A stretch of DNA of 64,000 nucleotides from Pleurodeles waltl. Taxonomy: Eukaryota; Chordata; Amphibia; Caudata; Salamandridae. The stretch lies in the NCBI RefSeq assembly GCF_031143425.1, contig NC_090437.1:1176300863-1176364862 (forward strand), in the 5' to 3' direction. This document shows, piece after piece, positions 46,772-55,199 of the stretch; position 1 is the first letter of the stretch, and each line of letters starts with the position of its first letter. The translations under genes were made by a program, and so were the position numbers. Under the pieces are notes generated by a model, which had not been told where the DNA came from, did not search any database, and saw only the letters and a list, made by a program, of their open reading frames with translations.

Positions 46772-46777
46772 GCTTAT

Positions 46778-46904
46778 TGGGGGCAGCTCAACCTTACCAA
46801 TTATATTTTATGCTGCCCTTGCTGAGCTCTCTCCAGACTTTTGGCTCTTTGGGATGGTATTTAAGGTAATACCAGCTGCAATACAAACTCTATTAGTCAC
46901 AAGT
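46778..46904 (-). repeat. ERV 5' LTR, piece 1
   Basis: TGGGGGCAGCTCAACCTTACC matches the start of the left LTRs (19,748 and 26,549) with substitutions. It is interrupted at 46,904 by the Gmr1-like element; the LTR resumes at 58,192-58,196. Confidence 0.85.
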
Positions 46905-49900
46905 TGTAGGAGGCTGGACTGGCTTGTAGTGAGTACCAAGGGGTACTTGCACCTTGCACCAGGCCCAGTTATCCCTTATTAGTGTATAGGGTGTCTAGAA
47001 GCTTAGGCTGATAGATAATGGTAGCTTAGCAGAGCAGCTTAGGCTGAACTAGGAGACGTGTGAAGCTACTACAGTACCACTTAGTGTCACATGCACAATA
47101 TCATAAGAAAACACAATACACAGTTATACTAAAAATAAAGGTACTTTATTTTTATGACAATATGCCAAAGTATCTTAGAGTGTACCCTCAGTGAGAGGAT
47201 AGGAAATATACACAAGATATATATACACAAATAGCAAAAATATGCAGTATAGTCTTAGAAAACAGTGCAAACAATGTATAGTTACAATAGGATGCAATGG
47301 GGAAACATAGGGATAGGGGCAACACAAACCATATACTCCAAAAGTGGAATGCGAACCACGAATGGACCCCAAACCTATGTGACCTTGTAGAGGGTCGCTG
47401 GGACTATTAGAAAATAGTGAGAGTTAGAAAAATAACCCTCCCCAAGACCCTGAAAAGTGAGTGCAAAGTGCACTAAAATTCCCCTAAGGACAAAGTAGTC
47501 GTGTTAGAGGAATAATGCAGGAAAGACACAAACCAGCAATGCAACAACTGTGGATTTCCAATCTAGGGTACCTGTGGAACAAGGGGACCAAGTCCAAAAG
47601 TCACAAGCAAGTCGGAGATGGGCAGATGCCCAGGAAATGCCAGCTGCGGGTGCAAAGATGCTTCAACTGGACAGAAGAAGCTGAGGTTTCTGCAGGAACG
47701 AAAAGGGCTAGAGACTTTCCCTTTGGTGGAGGGATCCCTCTCACCTTGGAGAGTCGTGCAGAAGTGTTTTCCCGCCGGAAGGACGCCAACAAGCCTTGCT
47801 AGACGCAAATCGTGCGTTTGGCGTTTTTGGACGCTGCTGGGGCCCAGGAGGGACCAAGAGGTCGCAAATTGGACCTGAAGAGAGAGGGGACGTCGAGCAA
47901 GACAAAGAGCCCTCATTGAAGCAGGTAGCACCCGGAGAAGTGCCAGAAACAGGCACTACGAGGATGCGTGAAACGGTGCTCGGCGAAGTTGCACAAAGGA
48001 GTCCCACGTCGCCGGAGACCAACTTAGAAAGTCGTGCAATGCAGGTTAGAGTGCCGTGGACCCAGGCTTGGCTGTGCACAAAGGATTTCCGCCGGAAGTG
48101 CACAGGGGCCGGAGTAGCTGCAAAGTCGCGGTTCCCAGCATTGCAGCCCAGCGAGGTGAGGCAAGGAATTACCTCCACCAAACTTGGGCTGAAGAGTCAC
48201 TGGACTGTGGGGGTCACTTGGACAGAGTCGCTGGATTCGAGGGACCTCGCTCGTCGTGCTGAGAGGAGACCCAAGGGACCGGTAATGCAGCTTTTTGGTG
48301 CCTGCGGTTGCAGGGGGAAGATTCCGTCGACCCACGGGAGATTTCTTCTGAGCTTCTGGTGCAGAGAGGAGGCAGGCTACCCCCACAGCATGCACAAGCA
48401 GGAAAACAGTCGAGAAGGCGGCAGGATCAGCGTTACAGAGTTGCAGTAGTCGTCTTTGCTACTATGTTGCAGGTTTGCAGGCTTCCAGCGCGGTCAGCGG
48501 TCGATTCCTTATCAGAAGGTGAAGAGAGAGATGCAGAGGAACTCGGCTGAGCTCATGCATTCGTTATCTAAAGTTTCCCCAGAGACCGAGACCCTAAATA
48601 GCCAGAAAAGAGGGTTTGGCTACCTAGGAGAGAGGATAGGCTAGCAACACCTGAAGGAGCCTATCACAAGGAGTCTCTGACGTCACCTGGTGGCACTGGC
48701 CACTCAGAGCAGTCCAGTGTGCCAGCAGCACCTCTGTTTCCAAGATGGCAGAGGTCTGGAGCACACTGGAGGAGCTCTGGACACCTCCCAGGGGAGGTGC
48801 AGGTCAGGGGAGTGGTCACTCCCCTTTCCTTTGTCCAGTTTCGCGCCAGAGCAGGGGCTAAGGGGTCCCTGAACCGGTGTAGACTGGTGTATGCAGAATT
48901 GGGCACCTCTGTGCCCAACAAAGCATTTCCAGAGGCTGGGGGAGGCTACTCCTCCCCTGCCTTCACACCATTTTCCAAAGGGAGAGGGTGTCACACCCTC
49001 TCTCAGAGGAAGTTCTTTGTTCTGCCATCCTGGGCCAGGCCTGGCTGGACCCCAGGAGGGCAGCTGCCTGTCTGAGGGGTTGGCAGCAGCAGCAGCTGCA
49101 GTGAAACCCCAGGAAGGGCAGTTTGGCAGTACCAGGGTCTGTGCTACAGACCATTGGGATCATGGGATTGTGCCAACTATGCCAGGATGGTATAGAGGGG
49201 GCAATTCCATGATCATAGACATGTTACATGGCCATATTCGGAGTTACCATGGTGAAGCTACATATAGGTAGTGACCTATATGTAGTGCACGCGTGTAATG
49301 GTGTCCCCGCACTCACAAAGTTCAGGGAATTGGCTCTGAACAATGTGGGGGCACCTTGGCTAGTGCCAGGGTGCCCTCAAACTAAGTAACTTTGCACCTA
49401 ACCTTTACCAGGTAAAGGTTAGACATATAGGTGACTTATAAGTTACTTAAGTGCAGTGTAAAATGGCTGTGAAATAACGTGGACGTTATTTCACTCAGGC
49501 TGCAGTGGCAGGCCTGTGTAAGAATTGTCAGAGCTCCCTATGGGTGGCAAAAGAAATGCTGCAGCCCATAGGGATCTCCTGGAACCCCAATACCCTGGGT
49601 ACCTCAGTACCATATACTAGGGAATTATAAGGGTGTTCCAGTAAGCCAATGTAAATTGGTAAAAATGGTCACTAGCCTGTTAGTGACAATTTGGAAAGAA
49701 ATGAGAGAGCATAACCACTGAGGTTCTGATTAGCAGAGCCTCAGTGAGACAGTTAGTCACTACACAGGTAACACATTCAGGCACACTTATGAGCACTGGG
49801 GCCCTGGGTTACCAGGGTCCCAGTGACACATACAACTAAAACAACATATATACAGTGAAAAATGGGGGTAACATGCCAGGCAAGATGGTACTTTCCTACA
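46905..49900 (-). repeat. Gmr1-like 3' LTR (left)
   Basis: It starts TGTAGGAGGCTGGACTGG and ends ACTTTCCTACA on the plus strand. At nearly 3 kb it is much longer than typical gypsy LTRs. A minus-strand AATAAA lies near 47,146, a candidate polyadenylation signal. Open frames inside (for example 47,796-48,449) recur in the other LTR only because the LTRs are near-identical; they show no known motif. Confidence 0.95.
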
Positions 49901-49911
49901 CAACCCCCCCC
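49901..49911 (-). promoter_or_regulatory. Gmr1-like polypurine tract
   Basis: On the minus strand a run of eight G bases followed by TTG directly precedes the 3' LTR start TGTAGGAA. This is the expected place for the plus-strand primer. It is G-only rather than the mixed A/G tract usual in the family. Confidence 0.6.
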
Positions 49912-49929
49912 AAACGAAGGACAATAAGA

Positions 49930-52900
49930 CTAGCCATGACCTGATGAATCTTCATTGTCTAAGTGGAAATATCTGGAGAGTCCATCTGCATTGGAGTGGC
50001 TACTCCCAGGTCTATGTTCCACTGTATAGTCCATTCCCTGTAGGGATATGGACCACCTCAACAATTTAGGATTTTCACCTTTCATTTGTTTTAGCCAAAG
50101 TAGAGGTTTGTGGTCTGTCTGAACAATGAAGTGAGTGCCAAACAGGTATGGCCTCAACTTCTTCAGAGCCCATACCACAGCAAAGGCCTCCCTCTCAATG
50201 GCAGACCAACGCTTTTCTCTAGGGGTCAACCTTCTACTAATAAAAGCAACAGGTTGATCCTGGCCCTCAGAATTAAGTTGTGATAGGACTGCCCCTACTC
50301 CTAATTCAGATGCATCAGTTTGGACATAGAATTTTTTAGAGTAACAAGGGCTTTTCAGGACAGGTGCAGAGCACATGGCCTGCTTCAGCTCCTCAAAAGC
50401 TTTCTGACAGTTTGCTGTCCATAATACCTTTTTAGGCATTTTCTTGGATGTGAGGTCATTAAGAGGGGCTGCAATGGAGCCATAGTTCTTAATGAACCTC
50501 CTGTAATACCCAGTGAGGCCTAGGAAGGCTCTCACCTGAGTCTGAGTGGTAGGGGGAACCCAATCAATAATAGTTTGGATTTTCCCCTGAAGTGGTGCAA
50601 TCTGTTCCCCACCAACAAGGTGTCGCAGATAAACCACCTTACCCTGCCCTATCTGGCACTTTGAAGCCTTGATAGTGAGGCCTGCCTTTTGCAGGGCCTC
50701 CAAAACTTTCCATAGGTGGACCAGGTGATCATCCCAGCTGGAGCTAAAGACAGCTATATCGTCCAAATATGCTGCACTGAAAGCTTCCAGCCCTTGCAGG
50801 ACTGTGTTCACCAACCTTTGAAAAGTGGCAGGTGCATTTTTCAAACCAAAAGGCATTACAGTAAACTGGTAATGTCCTCCAATGGTAGACAATGCAGTCT
50901 TAGGTTTAGCATCTTCTGATAATTTGATCTGCCAATACCCTGCAGTCAAATCAAAAGTGCTTAGATACTTGGCAGATGCCAGTGTATCTATAAGCTCATC
51001 TGCCCTGGGTATAGGGTGAGCATCAATTTTGGTTACCAAGTTGAGACCTCTATAGTCTACACAAAACCGCATTTCTTTCTTTCCATCTTTAGAATTGGGT
51101 TTTGGTACCAGTACCACAGGAGAAGCCCATGGACTGTCAGAGTGCTCAACCACTCCTAGTTCCAACATTTTCTGAACTTCATGCTTTATGCAGTCCCTGA
51201 CATGGTCAGGCTGCCTATAGATCTTACTTTTGATAGGTAAACTGTCTCCAGTATCTATAGTGTGCTCACACCAAGAAGTGGTGCCTGGCACAGTAGAGAA
51301 GAGTTCTGAAAATTGTCCTAGGAGATTTATGCAATGGTCTTTCTGCTCAGCAGTAAGACAATCTGCCAAAACTACACCTTCCACAAGAGCATCTTGTTCT
51401 GTGGAAGAGAAGAGATCAGGTAGAGGATCACTGTCTTCTTCCTGTCCCTCATCAGTTGCCATGAGCAGGGTGAGATCAGCCCTGTCATAGTAGGGTTTCA
51501 GGCGGTTGACATGGAGCACCCTAAGGGGACTCCTGGCAGTGCCTAAGTCAACCAAGTAGGTGACTTCACCCTTCTTTTCAACAATTGTGTGGGGTCCACT
51601 CCATTTATCTTGGAGTGCTCTTGGGGCCACAGGCTCCAAGACCCACACTTTCTGCCCTGGTTGGTACTGACCCAAAACAGCCTTCTGATCATGCCATTGC
51701 TTCTGGAGCTCTTGGCTGGCCTGAAGGTTTTTACTGGCCTTTTTCATGTACTCAGCCATCCTTGATCTGAGGCCAAGTACATAATCCACAATATCCTGCT
51801 TAGGAGCTTTTAAAGGTTGTTCCCAACCCTCCTTTACAAGTGTGAGTGGACCCCTAACAGGGTGTCCAAAAAGAAGTTCAAAGGGGCTGAAGCCCACTCC
51901 TTTCTGGGGTACCTCCCTGTAGGCAAAAAGGAGGCATGGTAGAAGGATATCCCATCTCCTGCGGAGTTTTTCAGGGAGTCCCATAATCATGCCTTTGAGA
52001 GTTTTATTAAATCTCTCCACCAGTCCATTTGTTTGTGGATGATAGGGTGTTGTGAACTTGTACGTTACACCACACTCCTTCCACATGGCCTTTAAGTATG
52101 CAGACATGAAATTGCTTCCTCTGTCTGATACTACTTCCTTTGGGAAGCCCACCCTGGAAAATATTCCCAGGAGGGCCTTTGCCACTGCAGGAGCTGTAGT
52201 GGTCCTTAAAGGAATTGCTTCAGGGTATCTTGTGGCATGGTCCACTACCACCAAGATAAACCTATTGCCTGAAGCAGTAGGAGGGTCAAGGGGGCCAACT
52301 ATGTCAACCCCTACCCTTTCAAAGGGAACCCCAACCACAGGCAGTGGGATAAGGGGTGCCTTTGGAGTGCCACCTGTCTTGCCACTGGCTTGACAGGTTT
52401 CACAGGACTTACAAAATTCCTTTGTGTCCTCAGACATCCTAGGCCAATGAAACAATGGAACCAATCTGTCCCAAGTTTTCATTTGACCCAGGTGCCCAGC
52501 TAGGGGAATGTCATGTGCCAGTGTTAGGAGGAACTTTCTGTACTCCTGGGGAATCACTAATCTCCTGGCAGCTCCAGGTTTAGGATCCCTATGCTCAGTG
52601 TACAAGAGGTTGTCCTCCCAGTAAACTCTGTGAGAGTCACTGACATCCCCATTAGCCTGTTTGACAGCTTGCTGTCTGAGACCCTCTAATGTGGGACAGG
52701 TTTGCTGTGCCACACTCAGCTCCTCTCTGGCAGGCCCCCCTTCACCCAAAAGCTCAGCAGTGTCTGCTTCCAGCTCCTCTGGTGTAGGTTCTGCACAGGG
52801 AGGGAATTCTTCTTCCTCAGAAGTAGAATCTACTGTAGAGGGAGGGATAGTAGGAAGTGGTTTGCTTCTACTACCCCTAGCTTTAGGGAGCACTTGGTCC

Positions 52901-53082
52901 ATTGTTCCAGGATCCAAGCTTCCCTGTCCTTTTTGCTTTTTGGCCTGAGCCCTTGTCAAAGCAAAAATATGCCCTGGGATGCCCAGCATTGCTGCATGGG
53001 CCTCCAACTCCACATCTGACCAAGCTGATGTCTCCAAATCATTCCCTAATAGACAGTCTACAGGTAAATCTGAAGCTACCAC
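49930..53082 (-). CDS. Gmr1-like pol: protease end, integrase, RT, RNase H
   Basis: An uninterrupted 1,050-codon frame. Residues about 8-16 hold the protease C-terminal motif CLLGNDLE. Integrase comes first: zinc-binding HDIPLAGHLG...CKSCETC (about 190-235), core DDE motifs VGVDIVGPL, VVSDRGSNF and NGLVERFNKTLKGM (about 255-370), and a GPY/F-like KWSGPHTI...HVNRLKPYY (about 510-555). RT follows: VSSPWASPVVLVPK-like fingers, FDLTAGYWQI, and AAYLDDIAVFS (50,775-50,751). RNase H has VQTDASELGVGAVLSQ, TDHKPLLWL and NADGLSRY. Catalytic residues look intact throughout. Upstream the frame joins the protease through a G-run frame break near 53,103-53,112. This is probably one of the few nearly functional genes in the window. 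Confidence 0.95.
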   Translation of the reverse strand: MVASDLPVDCLLGNDLETSAWSDVELEAHAAMLGIPGHIFALTRAQAKKQKGQGSLDPGTMDQVLPKARGSRSKPLPTIPPSTVDSTSEEEEFPPCAEPTPEELEADTAELLGEGGPAREELSVAQQTCPTLEGLRQQAVKQANGDVSDSHRVYWEDNLLYTEHRDPKPGAARRLVIPQEYRKFLLTLAHDIPLAGHLGQMKTWDRLVPLFHWPRMSEDTKEFCKSCETCQASGKTGGTPKAPLIPLPVVGVPFERVGVDIVGPLDPPTASGNRFILVVVDHATRYPEAIPLRTTTAPAVAKALLGIFSRVGFPKEVVSDRGSNFMSAYLKAMWKECGVTYKFTTPYHPQTNGLVERFNKTLKGMIMGLPEKLRRRWDILLPCLLFAYREVPQKGVGFSPFELLFGHPVRGPLTLVKEGWEQPLKAPKQDIVDYVLGLRSRMAEYMKKASKNLQASQELQKQWHDQKAVLGQYQPGQKVWVLEPVAPRALQDKWSGPHTIVEKKGEVTYLVDLGTARSPLRVLHVNRLKPYYDRADLTLLMATDEGQEEDSDPLPDLFSSTEQDALVEGVVLADCLTAEQKDHCINLLGQFSELFSTVPGTTSWCEHTIDTGDSLPIKSKIYRQPDHVRDCIKHEVQKMLELGVVEHSDSPWASPVVLVPKPNSKDGKKEMRFCVDYRGLNLVTKIDAHPIPRADELIDTLASAKYLSTFDLTAGYWQIKLSEDAKPKTALSTIGGHYQFTVMPFGLKNAPATFQRLVNTVLQGLEAFSAAYLDDIAVFSSSWDDHLVHLWKVLEALQKAGLTIKASKCQIGQGKVVYLRHLVGGEQIAPLQGKIQTIIDWVPPTTQTQVRAFLGLTGYYRRFIKNYGSIAAPLNDLTSKKMPKKVLWTANCQKAFEELKQAMCSAPVLKSPCYSKKFYVQTDASELGVGAVLSQLNSEGQDQPVAFISRRLTPREKRWSAIEREAFAVVWALKKLRPYLFGTHFIVQTDHKPLLWLKQMKGENPKLLRWSISLQGMDYTVEHRPGSSHSNADGLSRYFHLDNEDSSGHG

Positions 53083-53738
53083 AACTTTCTTTGGACCAGT
53101 TACCCCCCCCCCAGTTGAGATTTACAACAGCCATGGGGTGGCTTTGTGTTATGTTGTGAGCACCGGTTACTTGGTACTGGTGTCCAAGTATGTGTTGTTC
53201 AGGGTGCACCAGTTTCTCAATCACCATTGTGACACTGGCACCTGTGTCCCTGTAGGCCTGGACCTCAACACCATTTATTAGGGTTAGTTGCTTGTACTTC
53301 TCCAAGTTATGGGGGCAAGCAACCAAAGTGGCTAAATCAATAGCCCCTTCAGAGACTAAAGTAGCCTCTGTGGTCTCCCTAATCAGACCAACCCCAACTA
53401 AATTACCAAAAGTGAGCCCAGCTACTCCCTTGGATTGGCTATTAGTAGGTTTGCTCCCACCACTACTGCTATTAGTAGGGACACTAGGTGTAGCAGTAGG
53501 GGTTGTAGTGGTAGGAGCTGTGGTGCCTTTCTTTGGACAACTGGGATCTGTTGTCCAATGGCCTTTTATTTTACATAAATAGCACCATGGTTTCTTTTCC
53601 TTGTTCTGATTAAAGGAGGATTTGGACCCACCACCCCCACCAGAGTGTTTTTGTGGGCCTGATGAAGACTCATTTTTTGATTTGTCCCCACCCTTGTCAG
53701 AAGACTTACCATCCTTCTTTTTGTTGCCATCTTTGTCA
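53039..53738 (-). CDS. Gmr1-like gag C-terminus (zinc knuckle) and protease N-terminus
   Basis: This third frame links gag and pol. It begins where the gag frame stops, in a G run (53,739-53,744), and contains a Lys/Ser/Gly-rich stretch, a zinc knuckle CYLCKIKGHWTTDPSC (about 53,578-53,531) with spacing CX2CX4HX6C, a Thr/Pro-rich linker, then LTLINGVEVQAYRDTGASVT with the protease DTGAS loop (about 53,250). It ends after the ten-base C/G run at 53,103-53,112, where the pol frame takes over with LLGNDL. Each transition needs a shift of one base in the same direction. No independent start is apparent, so it would be made only as a fusion or after frame repair. Confidence 0.8.
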
Positions 53739-54929
53739 CCCCCCTGTATGAACTTTTCTGTTCACTCTTGTTCTGACCCATTTGTCTGCCTTCTTTCCCA
53801 ATTCTTGGGGAGAGGTCAGATCAGAGTCCACCAAGTACTGGTGCAACAAATCAGACACACAATTATTAAGAATATGCTCTCTCAGGATCAAGTTATACAG
53901 GCTGTCATAATCAGTAACTTTACTGCCATGTAACCACCCCTCCAAGGCCTTCACTGCCTGGTCAATGAAATCAACCCAGTCTTGTGAAGACTCCTTTTTG
54001 GTCTCTCTGAACTTTATCCTGTACTGTTCAGTGGTTAAGCCATAACCATCCAGGAGTGCATTCTTAAGAACTTGGAAATTATTAGCATCATTTTCTTTCA
54101 CAGTAAGGAGCCTATCCCTACCTTTTCCACTAAATGATAGCCATAGGATAGCAGCCCACTGCCTTTGAGGGACATCCTGTACAACACAGGCCCTCTCAAG
54201 TGCAGCAAACCACTTGTTAATGTCATCCCCCTCCTTATAAGGGGGAACTATCTTGTGCAGATTCCTGGAATCATGCTCTTTTGCAGGATGACTATGGGGA
54301 ATACTGCTGCTGCCACCATGGGTATCTAAACCCAACTTCTGTCTTTCCTTCTCTAATTCAAAAGACTGTCTATCCAAATCCAGCTGTTGCTTTTTAAGCT
54401 TCAGTCTGGTTTGTTCCACCCTCAACTTATTGAGTTCCCTCTCTAACATTCTGTCATCAGGGTTGGTGGGAGGGACATTTCTAGAAACAGAGCTATGATG
54501 GGAATGAACAGAAGGAGACCTGTCCCTTACAGAAGCCAACTTAACAGCTTGGTTTACAGAAACATTACTACCAATATGGTGAGAATAAATGCTCTTGCTA
54601 TGATGTGAGACAACACTATTTATTTGGTGTGGCTCATCATCATTACCATCTATGCTAGATTGTCTAGTAATGGGCAGGCTAGGAAGTTTCTTTCCTAAAT
54701 CTTTTCCTGGGGGAGTCCCTGAATCAGATTGGGAACTATTAGGTACTTTTTCAACAGATGGGGCACCTATGGCCTTATCCTGTTCTCTAAGCATGTTAAG
54801 TAACAGTTCCAAGGAAGGATTCTTCCCTACACTCAAACCTCTCTCTATACAGAGACTCCTTGCTCTTTTCCAGCTAAGGTTGTCATATGCAAGTTTGGAC
54901 AGATCAACACTTTGGCCTGTGCCAGACAT
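53736..54929 (-). CDS. Gmr1-like gag (coiled coil and SCAN-like capsid)
   Basis: Starts at ATG 54,929-54,927; 397 codons. The N-terminal part is Ser/His-rich. Residues about 155-200 form a strong coiled coil (MLERELNKLRVEQTRLKLKK). The capsid-like part starts near 225 (PPYKEGDDINKWFAALERAC). Residues about 300-390 (YRIKFRETKKESSQDWVDFI and ILREHILNNCVSDLLHQYL) have the SCAN-like pattern; the SCAN domain of vertebrate zinc-finger proteins is thought to descend from Gmr1-like capsids. It stops at TGA in a G run at about 53,736. Gag forms the cytoplasmic particle. Confidence 0.9.
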   Translation of the reverse strand: MSGTGQSVDLSKLAYDNLSWKRARSLCIERGLSVGKNPSLELLLNMLREQDKAIGAPSVEKVPNSSQSDSGTPPGKDLGKKLPSLPITRQSSIDGNDDEPHQINSVVSHHSKSIYSHHIGSNVSVNQAVKLASVRDRSPSVHSHHSSVSRNVPPTNPDDRMLERELNKLRVEQTRLKLKKQQLDLDRQSFELEKERQKLGLDTHGGSSSIPHSHPAKEHDSRNLHKIVPPYKEGDDINKWFAALERACVVQDVPQRQWAAILWLSFSGKGRDRLLTVKENDANNFQVLKNALLDGYGLTTEQYRIKFRETKKESSQDWVDFIDQAVKALEGWLHGSKVTDYDSLYNLILREHILNNCVSDLLHQYLVDSDLTSPQELGKKADKWVRTRVNRKVHTGG

Positions 54930-55179
54930 TTTTTAGAGAGAGTTAAAGTGATAGAAAAAGAGAAAAAAGTTTTCAGAACTTTTTGGAAAGACAGAAAAAA
55001 ACTTTTTAAACTTTTAAGAACTTTTTGAAAGTTTAGGAGTACTTTTCAGCACTTAGAAAAGAGTGAAAAGAGGAAATGCAAAACTTTTTGGCTATGTGTA
55101 TATACACTGACCTTGTTTTGTATATTTTTCTCTTATGAAAAGTACAATGACAAGAGTGGTAAGTAGTCTCAAGCACTTA

Positions 55180-55199
55180 TCCCACCACTGCACAACCAA
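55180..55199 (-). promoter_or_regulatory. Gmr1-like primer binding site candidate
   Basis: Immediately inside the 5' LTR the minus strand reads TTGGTTGTGCAGTGGTGGG. The TGG one base after the LTR could pair with a tRNA CCA end, but I cannot name the tRNA. The site is defined by position only. Confidence 0.45.

Noticed and set aside
47796..48449. 217-codon plus-strand frame in the Gmr1-like LTR, partly repeated at 56,231-56,740
   Set aside because: It recurs only because the LTRs are near-identical; a 4-bp indel breaks it in the other copy, and it is antisense to the element with no known motif.
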